64,000 nucleotides of DNA from Arthrobacter alkaliphilus (GCF_021483235.1 NZ_JAKEEC010000018.1:1-64000); one strand, 5' to 3'; shown: positions 41,946 through 51,146, numbered from the stretch's first letter. The notes: a model not told the origin generated them from the sequence alone. Numbers and translations: made by a program.

Positions 41946-43565
41946 GTGGCACGTGGCGACGGAAAACTTTCTCATGATCTTCTCCCCGACGAAAAAGGAC
42001 CTCAGGATGCTTGTGGCGTCTTCGGGGTCTGGGCTCCGGGCGAAGAAGTAGCAAAACTTACCTATTACGGGCTGTATGCGTTGCAGCACCGCGGACAGGA
42101 ATCGGCTGGTATTGCTACCAGTGACGGCAAGCGGATCAATGTCTACAAGGACATGGGCCTCGTGTCCCAGGTCTTCGACGAGACAACGCTGAATACCCTC
42201 ACCGGGCACCTCGCCGTCGGCCACTGCCGCTATTCCACCACCGGAGCGAGCCACTGGGCGAACGCGCAGCCCACCCTCGGCGCAACCGCCACCGGAACTG
42301 TTGCCCTCGCGCACAACGGCAACCTGACCAACACTGCCGAGCTGCGGGAGATGATCCTCGGACTCAACGGCGGTCAGCTGACCGGAGAAATGAAGCAAGG
42401 CAACACCTCGGACACCGCCTTGGTTACCGCGCTCCTCGAGGGCGAAGAGGGCAAGACCCTCGAACAGACTGCGCTCGAGTTGCTTCCCAAGATCCGTGGC
42501 GGCTTCTGCTTCGTGTTCATGGATGAAGGAACCCTGTACGCCGCGCGCGACACCTTCGGCATCCGTCCGCTGTGCCTTGGCCGCCTCGAACGCGGTTGGG
42601 TTGTTGCCTCGGAACAGTCCGCCCTGGCCACTGTCGGCGCGAGCTTCATCCGCGAGATCGAGCCCGGCGAGTTCATCGCCATCGACGAGAACGGCGTCCG
42701 TTCCCAGCGTTTCGCCGAAGCGACGCCGGCCGGTTGCGTTTTCGAATACGTCTACCTTGCGCGCCCGGATGCTTCGATTGCCGGCCGCTCCGTGTACGAA
42801 TCACGTGTGGAGATGGGCCGCCAGTTGGCCCGCGAAAACACCCAGGTAGCGGACATCGTCATCCCGGTCCCCGAATCCGGAACCCCGGCGGCGGTCGGCT
42901 ACGCCGAAGAATCCGGGATCCCGTTCGCCCACGGCTTCGTCAAAAACTCCTACGTGGGCCGCACGTTCATCCAGCCCTCGCAGACCCTGCGCCAGCTCGG
43001 CATCCGGCTCAAGCTCAACGCCCTCGAGTCCGTCATCCGCGGCAAGCGCGTAGTGGTGGTGGACGACTCGATCGTCCGCGGCAACACCCAGCGCGCCATC
43101 GTCCGGATGCTCCGCGAGGCCGGGGCCGCGGCCGTCCACGTCAAGATCTCCTCCCCGCCGGTCCAGTGGCCCTGCTTCTACGGCATCGACTTCGCCTCCC
43201 GCGCCGAACTGATTGCCAACGGCGCCACCATCGAGGAAATCTCCCAGGCCATCGGAGCAGATTCGCTGGCCTACATTTCCGAAGACGGCATGATCGGCGC
43301 CACCCAGCAGCCGCGCGAACGCCTTTGTACTGCCTGCTTCACCGGCAAGTACCCCATCGCACTTCCGGGTTCGAACAAACTGGGCAAGAACCTCCTGGAG
43401 CGCACCGACCTCGGCGGGCTGCCGACGTCGGACACCTCCGCCGAAGCCGCGACCGCGGACTCGGACGATCCCGCCAACAAGCCCGGAGCCACGGGTTGCG
43501 ACCCGGGACCCGACGCCGAGTTTGAGAACCTGCTGACTGACGCCGATAAGAAAGAGTCTGTATGA
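41946..43565 (+). CDS. purF: Amidophosphoribosyltransferase
   Basis: A 539-residue enzyme for the first committed purine step (PRPP plus glutamine to phosphoribosylamine). The N-terminal Ntn amidotransferase domain has DACGVFGVW, where Cys23 becomes the N-terminal nucleophile after propeptide removal, and GLYALQHRGQESAGI. The C-terminal phosphoribosyltransferase domain has RVVVVDDSIVRGNT, the PRPP loop. The start is GTG 41946; I see no clear ribosome site before it. About 55 C-terminal residues rich in Ser, Ala and Asp extend past the catalytic core. Its end overlaps purM by four bases. Confidence 0.96.
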   Translation: MARGDGKLSHDLLPDEKGPQDACGVFGVWAPGEEVAKLTYYGLYALQHRGQESAGIATSDGKRINVYKDMGLVSQVFDETTLNTLTGHLAVGHCRYSTTGASHWANAQPTLGATATGTVALAHNGNLTNTAELREMILGLNGGQLTGEMKQGNTSDTALVTALLEGEEGKTLEQTALELLPKIRGGFCFVFMDEGTLYAARDTFGIRPLCLGRLERGWVVASEQSALATVGASFIREIEPGEFIAIDENGVRSQRFAEATPAGCVFEYVYLARPDASIAGRSVYESRVEMGRQLARENTQVADIVIPVPESGTPAAVGYAEESGIPFAHGFVKNSYVGRTFIQPSQTLRQLGIRLKLNALESVIRGKRVVVVDDSIVRGNTQRAIVRMLREAGAAAVHVKISSPPVQWPCFYGIDFASRAELIANGATIEEISQAIGADSLAYISEDGMIGATQQPRERLCTACFTGKYPIALPGSNKLGKNLLERTDLGGLPTSDTSAEAATADSDDPANKPGATGCDPGPDAEFENLLTDADKKESV

Positions 43566-44722
43566 CCTCCGCATCCTCCGCCGCCGAGAACACCACCGGC
43601 ATCACCTACGCGTCCGCCGGCGTTGATGTCGAAGCGGGCGACCGTGCCGTGGAACTCATGAAGGACGCCGTCAAGGCGACCCACAACAGCTCGGTCCTCG
43701 GCGGCGTCGGCGGCTTCGCCGGACTGTACGACGTCTCCAAGCTGGTTGCCTTCAAGAAGCCGCTGCTGGCCACGTCCACGGACGGCGTGGGCACCAAGGT
43801 GGCGATCGCCCAGGCCATGGACATCCACGACACCATCGGCTTCGACCTGGTGGGCATGGTGGTGGACGACATCGTGGTGGTCGGTGCAGAGCCGCTCTTC
43901 ATGACCGACTACATCGCGTGCGGCAAGGTTGTCCCCGAGCGTATCGCCGACATTGTCCGCGGCATCGCGGCGGCTTGCTCCGTGGCCGGCACCGCCCTGG
44001 TGGGTGGCGAAACCGCTGAGCACCCCGGCTTGCTGGGTGAGCACGAGTACGACGTCGCCGGTGCTGCTACCGGTGTTGTCGAAGCCGACGCCCTGCTCGG
44101 ACCGGACCGGGTCCGTGCCGGCGACGTCGTGATCGGCATGGCTTCCTCCGGCCTGCACTCCAACGGCTATTCGTTGGTCCGCCGCGTGATCAACCACGCC
44201 GGTTGGGCCCTGGACCGCCAGGTTTCCGAGCTCGGCCGTACCCTCGGGGAAGAGCTGCTGGAGCCCACCCGCGTCTACGCGGCTGACTGCCTGGACCTCG
44301 CCCGCGCCTTCCCGGTCAGCGGCCTGGCTTCGGCGCCCGGCGCGGTGCACGGATTCAGCCACGTCACCGGCGGCGGCCTGGCGGCAAACCTGGCCCGTGT
44401 CCTGCCGCAGGGCCTCGTGGCCACGGTTGACCGCGCCACGTGGGAACTTCCCGCCATCTTCAAACTGGTCTCCGAGCTCGGCAACGTGCCGCTGGCCGAC
44501 CTTGAGCGCACGCTCAACCTCGGTGTCGGCATGGTGGCCATCGTGTCCCCCGAAATCGCCGACGCAGCCGTGGCCCGCCTCAACGAGCGCGGACTGCCGT
44601 CATGGGTCATGGGTACCGTCGAGGCGGACTCGGACTCCATCATCAAGAGCGGCCCGGACTACGTCCAGGGCGCCAAGGGCGTCGACGGCGGCGCCGTCCG
44701 CCTGGTGAACGCTTACGCGTAA
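43562..44722 (+). CDS. purM: Phosphoribosylformylglycinamidine cyclo-ligase (AIR synthase)
   Basis: A 386-residue ATP-dependent enzyme closing the imidazole ring to give AIR. Family blocks are TSTDGVGTKVAIAQAM, DLVGMVVDDIVVVGAEPLFMTDYIACGK, LVGGETAEHPG, and HGFSHVTGGGLAANLARVLP. The ATGA overlap with purF indicates coupled translation of two steps in one pathway. A strong bidirectional terminator follows 22 bases after the stop. Nothing is unusual apart from a short N-terminal Ser/Ala stretch. Confidence 0.97.
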   Translation: MTSASSAAENTTGITYASAGVDVEAGDRAVELMKDAVKATHNSSVLGGVGGFAGLYDVSKLVAFKKPLLATSTDGVGTKVAIAQAMDIHDTIGFDLVGMVVDDIVVVGAEPLFMTDYIACGKVVPERIADIVRGIAAACSVAGTALVGGETAEHPGLLGEHEYDVAGAATGVVEADALLGPDRVRAGDVVIGMASSGLHSNGYSLVRRVINHAGWALDRQVSELGRTLGEELLEPTRVYAADCLDLARAFPVSGLASAPGAVHGFSHVTGGGLAANLARVLPQGLVATVDRATWELPAIFKLVSELGNVPLADLERTLNLGVGMVAIVSPEIADAAVARLNERGLPSWVMGTVEADSDSIIKSGPDYVQGAKGVDGGAVRLVNAYA

Positions 44723-44744
44723 GGGTTCCTAGCGCCAAAGAAGG

Positions 44745-44789
44745 AAGCCCCGGCAAGTCCAGCCATGACTGGACTTGCCGGGGCTTTTT
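44745..44789. terminator. Bidirectional terminator after purM
   Basis: 44745-44762 pairs perfectly with 44769-44786 around a 6-base loop, and TTT follows directly (five Ts at 44785-44789). It lies between purM (+) and the large phosphoesterase gene (-) and can serve both. Confidence 0.9.
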
Positions 44790-44804
44790 GCTGGGTCCGG
44801 TCAG

Positions 44805-47800
44805 CTAGCCGTCGGCGTCAACGGTTTGCAGCGCACCGAAGAGGTTGTGCTGCGGCGCCGGCATCTCGCTGTCCTGGCCACGGACGGCCTTCCAGAGTTC
44901 CCGGTTCAGCTTGTCCGGATCGGCTTGGTCCGGGTGCCCGGACATCTCCTCTTCGGTCATGACCAATGAGCGGTTGACCGCGGGAGTCAGCGGCGGGCTG
45001 CTCATGGTCACCGGAGCTGCCGAGGCCGGCGCCTGGGCGCCGGGCGTTTGCGAGCCGGGAGCCGCCGTCGTGCTGGCTGCCCCTGCGGGCGCAGCATAGG
45101 CGACCGAAATCGGGTAGGACCCAACCTTGATCGGTGCTCCTGCGGCCCCTGTCGCCGTGTTGATCGGAATCAACTGGCCTGTCCCCGCGGATGTCGCGTA
45201 GACCGTGGTGTCGTCAGCGCCGAGGGCGACGGCCGTCAGCGCCTGGCCGGTCGTGAACGCGGGCTTGGCGGTCTCCGTGGCGACGTCGATCGGCGTCACG
45301 GTGTTCCCACCTGTATCGGCAACATAGAGCGTTGCACCATCACGCGACAGCAGCACATTGAACGGCGTCGAGCCTGCCGGGATCGGCTTGCGGGCCGCGC
45401 CGCTCGTGAGATCTATCGGCGTGACGTCGTTGGATCCCATGTTTGAGACAAAGGCGGTTTTGCCGTCGGCGGTCACGGCAACGCCAAAGGGCTGCTGACC
45501 TGCGGCAATCGGCGCCTTGGCCGTCCGGGCCGCGGTGTCCACCAAGGACACGCTGTTGCCGTTCTTGTTCGCCACCACCAAGGTGGAACCGTCTGGAGTG
45601 ATGCCCAGATTTTCCGGGCCGGCTCCTACTGCGATCTTCGCTCCAGCAACGCCGGTGGCGACGTCAACCGGTTGGACCGCGTTGTCGGAATAGTCGGCGA
45701 CCCACAGCGTTTTGCTGTTGGGGCTGACAGCAAGCCCCGCCGGCACCTTGCCGGTAGGGATCGTTGCAATGACGGCGTCGGAGGCTACATCGATCTCGGT
45801 GACGGAATTCGAGTTCTGGTTGGCGACAAAGGCCTTCGTCTTGTCCGGGCTCGTGACCACCATGCCAGGCCCTGCGCCCACCGGGATCTCGGCAAGGGAC
45901 TTTCCGGTGCTCAGGTCCACCGCCGAAACCGTGTTGCTGGAGAAATTCGCGACAAAGGCCTGCGGGATAGTAGCCACCCGCGGGTCCGGAATCACGGTTG
46001 CGACGGTGGCCTGCTGGGTTCCCGTCATGCGGCCGTCGATCGGGTAGTCAGCCTTGACGGTGAGCAGTTGCTGGCCCTGTGCGGCGTTCGCGGGGACATC
46101 GACTTTCCAGGACACGGTTGCCGAGGCTCCGGCAGCGATAGTGCCAAGAGGAGTAGCCGACGACGGCGTGACGTTCCAGCCCGCGGGCGCGCTCAGGGAG
46201 GCCGTGGCGCCCTTCAGCTCGGTGTTCGCGCTGTTGGTGACCTTGCCGGTGACGGTCACCTGCGTGCCAGGCTTGAGAACCGTGCTGGCCATGCTGGCCG
46301 AGACAGCCGGGGCGGCGACGGCGTCGTAGGCTGCGAAGTTGGGCTTGTTGGAGAACGAGTAGATCATGGGCAAAGCCGCGGCATCGTACTGGGACATCGG
46401 GGCAACGCCGAGGAAGAGTTCCATGGTGCGGAGCATCGAAACTTGGCTGTAGAAGTGGGAATCCACAATGCCGGTCTGGGTGTAGGGGCTAATGACCTCG
46501 GCTACTGTCCGGTGAGCGTCCACGTGGTCCGGACCGCCTTGGGCGTCATCCTCCACCACGAAGATCGCCGTCGATTTCCAAAACTGGGAGTGGGAAACCT
46601 CGTCGACAATCTTGCCCAAGGCAAGGTCGTTGTCAGCCACGAGTTGCTTGGCCGTGCCACCGCCGGCCGTGTGGTCGCGGGGAAGGTCGATGAACTGCAT
46701 GGCCGGAAGGTTGTCGTTGGCCTTGTACTGCTGGAATTCCTGGTCCCACAGATCAAACCGGTGCTGGTCGCTCACGCCCATGTCGAACCACGGGAAGTTG
46801 TGCGCAGTGTTGGCATCCAAGAGCGGATCGTGGGCGCAGAAGGAGCCTGCCGCACACTTCACGGTCTCGTTGGAGGCGATACTCCCGGCAGGGACAACGA
46901 ACTGGCCGTAATTGCGGAACGGGATTTTGTTCTGGGCAAGCTTGTCCCACAGGTAGGCGTGCGCGGAGTCCGGTCCGGCCGCCGCGACATCGGGGTGGTA
47001 GCCCTCAGAGTCGTACTGGGAGCCGTTGCCCGCGTAGCCTTGGGCCGTTCCGGTCTCGTTGTAAGGGTTGGAGCTGGCCTGCGTGGCCCACTGCCAGCCG
47101 TTCTGGCTCACCTCGCCGTTGGCGTAGAAATTGTCCAGCGTGACGAACTGGTCGGCCAGCTTGTGGTGGTTGGGTGTGACATCCTTGCCGAAGATGGCCA
47201 GTGAGGGATCGCCGTTGCCTTTGCCCATGTCGCCGAACACTTGGTCATAGGTGCGGTTCTCCTTGACCACGTAGATCACGTGGTTGATGGGGGAATCCTC
47301 ACCGGGGCGCCGGGGGACAATCGTCTTTTGCTCGTCCTGGTTCTGGTTGTTGTCGCCTTGGTCTCCCTCATCGCTGCCTCGCTGGCCGCCGTCGTGCGAC
47401 TTATCGAAACCGTTGTTTGAACGCACTTGCTGGGTGTACGTGTCCAGTTGCTTCGCGTCCGGAGTATCAACGATTGAGACGTAGCCTTTGAGCTGGCCCT
47501 CGATGTACGGGTGGTTGTTGGAGTTGCTCGGGTCAGTGCCCTTGTTGGGTCCTGTCCCAAGACCCTTCGCACTGGTCACGAGCAGCTTCTTGCCGTCCTG
47601 GCTCGACTGCACTCCGGTGGGGTACCACCCGGTGGGGATCAAACCCTTGATCTTGCCGAAATTCTCCTGTGAGGACAGATCAACCACCGAAACGTCGTTG
47701 TTGCCTCCGCCGGTGACGTACATCGTCTTGGCATCAGGCGACAGGGCAAGATTGGTTGGCTGGGTCCCCGACGGCGCGCCCTTGTATGGTGCGAGCGGGA

Positions 47801-48683
47801 TGGTGGCGGTCACTTTGTTCTGGGCCGGATCAATGAGCGAAACAGTGTCACTGTCGCCATTGGAAGCGAAGATTCGGTGGCCCACTTTGTCCACTACCAA
47901 GGAGTTAGGGTGCGTGCCAACGGTGATCTCCGGTTTGGGAGCCAGCGCCAGGCCGTCAACGGCAAACACGCTGAGGGTGTTACCGCCCTGATTGCTGACG
48001 TAGGCGGTATGCCCGTCCTCGGACAGAACCACGCCGTATGGGTATGAACCCACGGCAGCCTGTTTGGTTTGTCCCGTAGCTACATCCACGGCGATGAGCT
48101 GACGGGACAGCTGTCCGGTGGCGTAAACGGTCTTGTCATCCTGCGAGACGGCAACGGTCTGCGGGTAGCTCCCGGCGGGCAGCTTGAGCGATCGGTTGAC
48201 GGAAAGCTTCTGAGCGGAGGCGTCCCAGTCCAGGACAAGGATGGCGTTCTTGTTCGCCGTAGCCAGGAAGACCTGTTTGCCATCGTGGCTGAAAGCAAGT
48301 CCCGGCGCAACGCCCTGGGGCACTGCACTGTTGGAATTGTCGAGTTCCAGCTCCTGGAGGACGTCGCCGTCCTTGACCTCGATCACCTGGACCGTCTGCT
48401 TGTTGTTTGCGTTCTTGACGATATTCGGGACCAGCAAGGCTTTCCCGTCGGGCGACAGGACGGCGTTCGCAGGGAAGAACCCTGCGGCCTTCTGCTGACC
48501 TGCCGGAGTTACCTTCCACCCGGCAGGGGTGAATGCCGTGCCATCGCCCTGGGGGCCTGCATGCTGGTTGAGGGCGATTCCGGCAACCGCGGCGCCGCCG
48601 CCGATGACCAGTGCCGCAGCCGTCGCAACGGCTACAACGGGCCGTCGCCAGACGGATGCTCTTCGATCTTTTGGATTGACCAT
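44805..48683 (-). CDS. Giant secreted propeller / phosphoesterase / NEW3 / propeller protein
   Basis: A 1292-residue exported protein. A signal peptide or anchor (about 16-42) is followed by a YVTN/YncE propeller (about 50-400), an Asp/Gln/Asn-rich linker (about 440-460) and a PF04185-type phosphoesterase domain. The latter starts HVIYVVKENRTYDQVFG (about 467) and later has VVEDDAQGGPDHVDAHRT. Next come a NEW3-like immunoglobulin domain (about 800-890: LKPGTQVTVTGKVTNSAN), a second YVTN propeller (about 900-1200) and a tail with EMPAPQHNLFG. The tail matches the end of the 833-residue paralogue at 7555. The NEW3-propeller block therefore looks inserted between the esterase domain and its tail. 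I start at ATG 48683, where the signal-peptide region begins. Substrate unknown. Confidence 0.85.
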   Translation of the reverse strand: MVNPKDRRASVWRRPVVAVATAAALVIGGGAAVAGIALNQHAGPQGDGTAFTPAGWKVTPAGQQKAAGFFPANAVLSPDGKALLVPNIVKNANNKQTVQVIEVKDGDVLQELELDNSNSAVPQGVAPGLAFSHDGKQVFLATANKNAILVLDWDASAQKLSVNRSLKLPAGSYPQTVAVSQDDKTVYATGQLSRQLIAVDVATGQTKQAAVGSYPYGVVLSEDGHTAYVSNQGGNTLSVFAVDGLALAPKPEITVGTHPNSLVVDKVGHRIFASNGDSDTVSLIDPAQNKVTATIPLAPYKGAPSGTQPTNLALSPDAKTMYVTGGGNNDVSVVDLSSQENFGKIKGLIPTGWYPTGVQSSQDGKKLLVTSAKGLGTGPNKGTDPSNSNNHPYIEGQLKGYVSIVDTPDAKQLDTYTQQVRSNNGFDKSHDGGQRGSDEGDQGDNNQNQDEQKTIVPRRPGEDSPINHVIYVVKENRTYDQVFGDMGKGNGDPSLAIFGKDVTPNHHKLADQFVTLDNFYANGEVSQNGWQWATQASSNPYNETGTAQGYAGNGSQYDSEGYHPDVAAAGPDSAHAYLWDKLAQNKIPFRNYGQFVVPAGSIASNETVKCAAGSFCAHDPLLDANTAHNFPWFDMGVSDQHRFDLWDQEFQQYKANDNLPAMQFIDLPRDHTAGGGTAKQLVADNDLALGKIVDEVSHSQFWKSTAIFVVEDDAQGGPDHVDAHRTVAEVISPYTQTGIVDSHFYSQVSMLRTMELFLGVAPMSQYDAAALPMIYSFSNKPNFAAYDAVAAPAVSASMASTVLKPGTQVTVTGKVTNSANTELKGATASLSAPAGWNVTPSSATPLGTIAAGASATVSWKVDVPANAAQGQQLLTVKADYPIDGRMTGTQQATVATVIPDPRVATIPQAFVANFSSNTVSAVDLSTGKSLAEIPVGAGPGMVVTSPDKTKAFVANQNSNSVTEIDVASDAVIATIPTGKVPAGLAVSPNSKTLWVADYSDNAVQPVDVATGVAGAKIAVGAGPENLGITPDGSTLVVANKNGNSVSLVDTAARTAKAPIAAGQQPFGVAVTADGKTAFVSNMGSNDVTPIDLTSGAARKPIPAGSTPFNVLLSRDGATLYVADTGGNTVTPIDVATETAKPAFTTGQALTAVALGADDTTVYATSAGTGQLIPINTATGAAGAPIKVGSYPISVAYAAPAGAASTTAAPGSQTPGAQAPASAAPVTMSSPPLTPAVNRSLVMTEEEMSGHPDQADPDKLNRELWKAVRGQDSEMPAPQHNLFGALQTVDADG

Positions 48684-48814
48684 GTTGGGGTCCTGTCTTT
48701 CTGGATGGATGATCCAGCGCTGGAGGTTTGGGCCGACGTCGGCGCACCTCCAATGCTCACGATCCGACTGTGCCCTCCGGGGAATAGTCGAATCAAGGCA
48801 GAACGGCAGATGTA

Positions 48815-48915
48815 TATACAAGTTTAGAAAATATTTGCTTAGGGAACCTACGGTTCATCTTCAGGACGCCTTAATTACGCCCAACACCGCGAGACCGTGC
48901 GCCGAAACTTGTATA
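48815..48915. promoter_or_regulatory. Pair of inverted 11-mers in an AT-rich promoter region
   Basis: TATACAAGTTT at 48815-48825 is the exact reverse complement of 48905-48915, with 79 bases between. The surrounding 309-base gap (48684-48992) is markedly more AT-rich than its neighbours. It is upstream of the giant phosphoesterase gene and holds its promoter. The pair may be two sites for one regulator, possibly looping. Confidence 0.35.
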
Positions 48916-48942
48916 ATCAAGTCAATTCGATTTAACGCAAAA

Positions 48943-48985
48943 GAGTGCCCACCCAACGACCGTTCTGGCCATTGGGTGGGCACTC
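48943..48985 (-). terminator. Terminator after the VOC gene
   Basis: 48943-48956 is a perfect 14-base inverted match to 48972-48985. On the minus strand it begins 8 bases after the VOC gene stop and is followed by TTTTGC, a short T-run. Confidence 0.85.
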
Positions 48986-48992
48986 GATTTCT

Positions 48993-49778
48993 TTAGGAGC
49001 TTTCGCCAGCCATCACACTGAAGGCTGCTCCGGCAGGATCGCCGAGCACTGCCATGCGGCCAACACCGGGGACATCGAAGGCAGGTGCGAAGACCTGGGC
49101 GCCGAGTTCCACGGCCTTCGCGACGGACTCGTCCACGTCGGAGACATTGAAATAGGTCATCCAGAACGGCGGCATGCCCTCCACGGGCTGCTTCATGGCG
49201 CCGGCCACTGACTTGCCGTCCACCACGAGCTGGGTGTACTCCTGCAGATCGCCGGCCGCAGCCGTCTCGCTGGAGCATCCCGTCACGGATTCGTAGAAGG
49301 CAACGGCCTTCGGGACGTCGTTTGTCTGAAGTTCGTTCCAGACCACTGTTCCCGGTTCATTGACCAACCCGGCGCCATGGTGGTTTCCGGCCTCCCAGAA
49401 GCCAATCTGCGCACCCGTCGGATCGGCGGCGAAGAACATCCGGCCGCTCCCGTTGGGGACGCTGTCCGGCGGAAAGAGGATGGTGCCCCCGGCCGCCGTC
49501 GCGCGCTCGGCGGCCTCATCAACCGAATCGACGGCGAGATAGTTGGCCCAGTATGACGGCATCCCGGCCGCAGCCATGTCCGGCATCTGCTGCATCATGC
49601 CCGCTACGTAGCGGTCCTGCAGCTTCGCCATGTAGTAGGTGCCGCCGTTGCCGGCGTCCATCGCGTCGAGTTCCCAGCCGAACAGATCACCGTAGAAGGC
49701 CTTGGAAGCCTCAATGTCCGACGACGACAGGTCCACCCAGCACGGGGTTCCCTGCTTATAGCTATCAACCTGCGGCAT
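48993..49778 (-). CDS. Two-domain VOC (glyoxalase/bleomycin-resistance fold) protein
   Basis: A 261-residue protein made of two vicinal-oxygen-chelate modules: residues about 8-130 (PCWVDLSSSDIEASKAFYGDLFGWE ... ADPTGAQIGFWE) and about 140-258 (VWNELQTNDVPKAVAFYESVTG ... GDPAGAAFSVMAG). Tandem VOC proteins of this length are common in actinobacteria and are usually annotated as hydroxylase or glyoxalase-like. The metal-ligand positions seem only partly conserved, so binding or a non-metal role is possible. It is a single gene with its own terminator. No substrate can be predicted. Confidence 0.85.
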   Translation of the reverse strand: MPQVDSYKQGTPCWVDLSSSDIEASKAFYGDLFGWELDAMDAGNGGTYYMAKLQDRYVAGMMQQMPDMAAAGMPSYWANYLAVDSVDEAAERATAAGGTILFPPDSVPNGSGRMFFAADPTGAQIGFWEAGNHHGAGLVNEPGTVVWNELQTNDVPKAVAFYESVTGCSSETAAAGDLQEYTQLVVDGKSVAGAMKQPVEGMPPFWMTYFNVSDVDESVAKAVELGAQVFAPAFDVPGVGRMAVLGDPAGAAFSVMAGESS

Positions 49779-49808
49779 TGCTATCCCTTCGTTGAAGTTG
49801 GCTCAAGC

Positions 49809-50789
49809 TTATGCGTGGACAGTCCGGCCGGTGAAGGCGACCAGGCGTTCCAGGCTCGATGCCGTCTCTGCGACTTCCCGGGCCGGAGCAAAGCTCCCGC
49901 TGGCGCGGACCTGCTCGCTGATGGTGTTCTGCGCGAGGACCTCGACATAGTCGGTGAGCTCGTCAGCCACCGTCACCTCAAGGCCCAGGGCCTTGGAGAG
50001 GTCCCAAGCGTGGACCAGGAACTCGAGGTTGAGGATCGAGGCGACCATGGTGGCCGGCAATTCGGCGAAGCCCATGTCGATGGTGCCCTCAAGGCCGCGG
50101 CGGTAGAAGGCTTCCAGGGTCGGCTGGGCAAGGTCGGCGATGCGCACCTCAGGGGACTTGCCGGCGTCGTCAGCCACTTCGGCGCCCAGGGCCTTGGCGA
50201 TGACGGCAATCGATCCGGCGAGGTGGTCAAGCAATTGCGAGATGTTGAAGTCGGCGCAGGGAGTCTGGGTCTGCGCATCGGCTTCGGTGACGTTCGCCAG
50301 CACACGCTGAAGGATGGCAAGCGTGGCGTCCGCGGACGTGAGTTCATTGAGATCGGCGGGGGCTGCCGCCCATTCATCGGCACCGGCGTCGCCCGTGGCG
50401 GCCTCGGCGATGAGGCGGTCGAGGTAGTGGTCCCAGCCCTCAGCGTGGGCAGCGACGGCTTCCGGCGTGGGCAGGCCTTCGTGCACAAGGCGCACCGAGG
50501 TGCCGCCGTCGGCAGGTTCAAGCGTGATGGCGACGGTGGAGACGTTGTCCGCCGGGGCCTCGGGCTGCTCCCAGCCCCACGTGAAGACGACGCGCTTGCC
50601 CGGCTCGATTTCGGTGAACTTGCCGGCCGCGTGGTGCCCCGGGGTGATGGTCCAGCGGTACTCGCCGCCGACCTTCAGGTCGACGCGGGCGGCAACGGCC
50701 TGCCAGCGGCGGAGGCGTTCAGGTTGGGTGATGAGTTCGAACGCCTGGTCGACGTTGAGGGGAAGAAGGACGGTCTTGTCGTAGATCAA
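49809..50789 (-). CDS. SRPBCC (AHSA1) domain fused to TIGR03086-type mycothiol-related domain
   Basis: A 326-residue fusion. Residues about 1-135 form an AHSA1/START-like SRPBCC domain (LNVDQAFELITQPERLRRWQ, GGEYRWTITPGHHAAGKFTEIEPGKRVVFTW). Residues about 150-325 form a four-helix maleylpyruvate-isomerase-like domain of the TIGR03086 family (TPCADFNISQLLDHLAGS, FLVHAWDLSKALG). The latter is found mainly in mycothiol-producing actinobacteria. Its stop and start codons place it directly behind an ArsR-type regulator (four-base overlap). That is the usual pairing for AHSA1 proteins, so regulation by that repressor is likely. The ligand is unknown. Confidence 0.85.
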   Translation of the reverse strand: MIYDKTVLLPLNVDQAFELITQPERLRRWQAVAARVDLKVGGEYRWTITPGHHAAGKFTEIEPGKRVVFTWGWEQPEAPADNVSTVAITLEPADGGTSVRLVHEGLPTPEAVAAHAEGWDHYLDRLIAEAATGDAGADEWAAAPADLNELTSADATLAILQRVLANVTEADAQTQTPCADFNISQLLDHLAGSIAVIAKALGAEVADDAGKSPEVRIADLAQPTLEAFYRRGLEGTIDMGFAELPATMVASILNLEFLVHAWDLSKALGLEVTVADELTDYVEVLAQNTISEQVRASGSFAPAREVAETASSLERLVAFTGRTVHA

Positions 50790-51115
50790 GGTGATTCCTC
50801 GGTTGTTTGAAGGCGGTCGGTGGTGAAGTTTTGTGCGTCAGCGAGGAGCATGTCCAGCTCAGCGGTCCAGAACTGCTCAAAAAGCATTCGGAGATTTCTC
50901 ATGCCGCCGCTATCCAAGCGGTAGTAGCGGTTGCGTCCCTCTTTGCGGGCCACAACAAGGCCTACCTGCTCCAGCAATAACAAGTGCTGCGAGACGGCGG
51001 ATCTGCTCACCGTAAATTCGCCAGCCAGCTCGGTCACGGTGCGCTCGCCCGCCGCAAGCAGGTGCAACAGACGCCGCCTATTCGGCTCCGCGGCGACTTC
51101 CAGTGGGTCGAGCAT
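50786..51115 (-). CDS. ArsR-family winged-helix repressor
   Basis: A 109-residue regulator. The helix-turn-helix reads NRRRLLHLLAAGERTVTELA then FTVSRSAVSQHLLLLEQVGLV, with the wing VARKEGRNRYYRL. The CxC metal-site motif of ArsR/SmtB is absent (there are no Cys), so it is likely a non-metal sensor of the type paired with AHSA1 proteins. I start at ATG 51115, three bases from a perfect palindrome. An upstream GTG would place the palindrome inside the coding region. No ribosome site fits before the ATG, so a leaderless transcript is possible. Confidence 0.88.
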   Translation of the reverse strand: MLDPLEVAAEPNRRRLLHLLAAGERTVTELAGEFTVSRSAVSQHLLLLEQVGLVVARKEGRNRYYRLDSGGMRNLRMLFEQFWTAELDMLLADAQNFTTDRLQTTEESP

Positions 51116-51118
51116 GAT

Positions 51119-51146
51119 TAATACGTTAGTGACCACTAACGTATTA
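51119..51146. promoter_or_regulatory. 28-bp perfect palindrome, ArsR-type operator
   Basis: TAATACGTTAGTG at 51119-51131 is the exact reverse complement of 51134-51146, with AC between. It is AT-rich in a GC-rich setting and abuts the repressor start, so binding would block the repressor-SRPBCC promoter directly. It may also influence the divergent RpiR gene. Confidence 0.8.
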
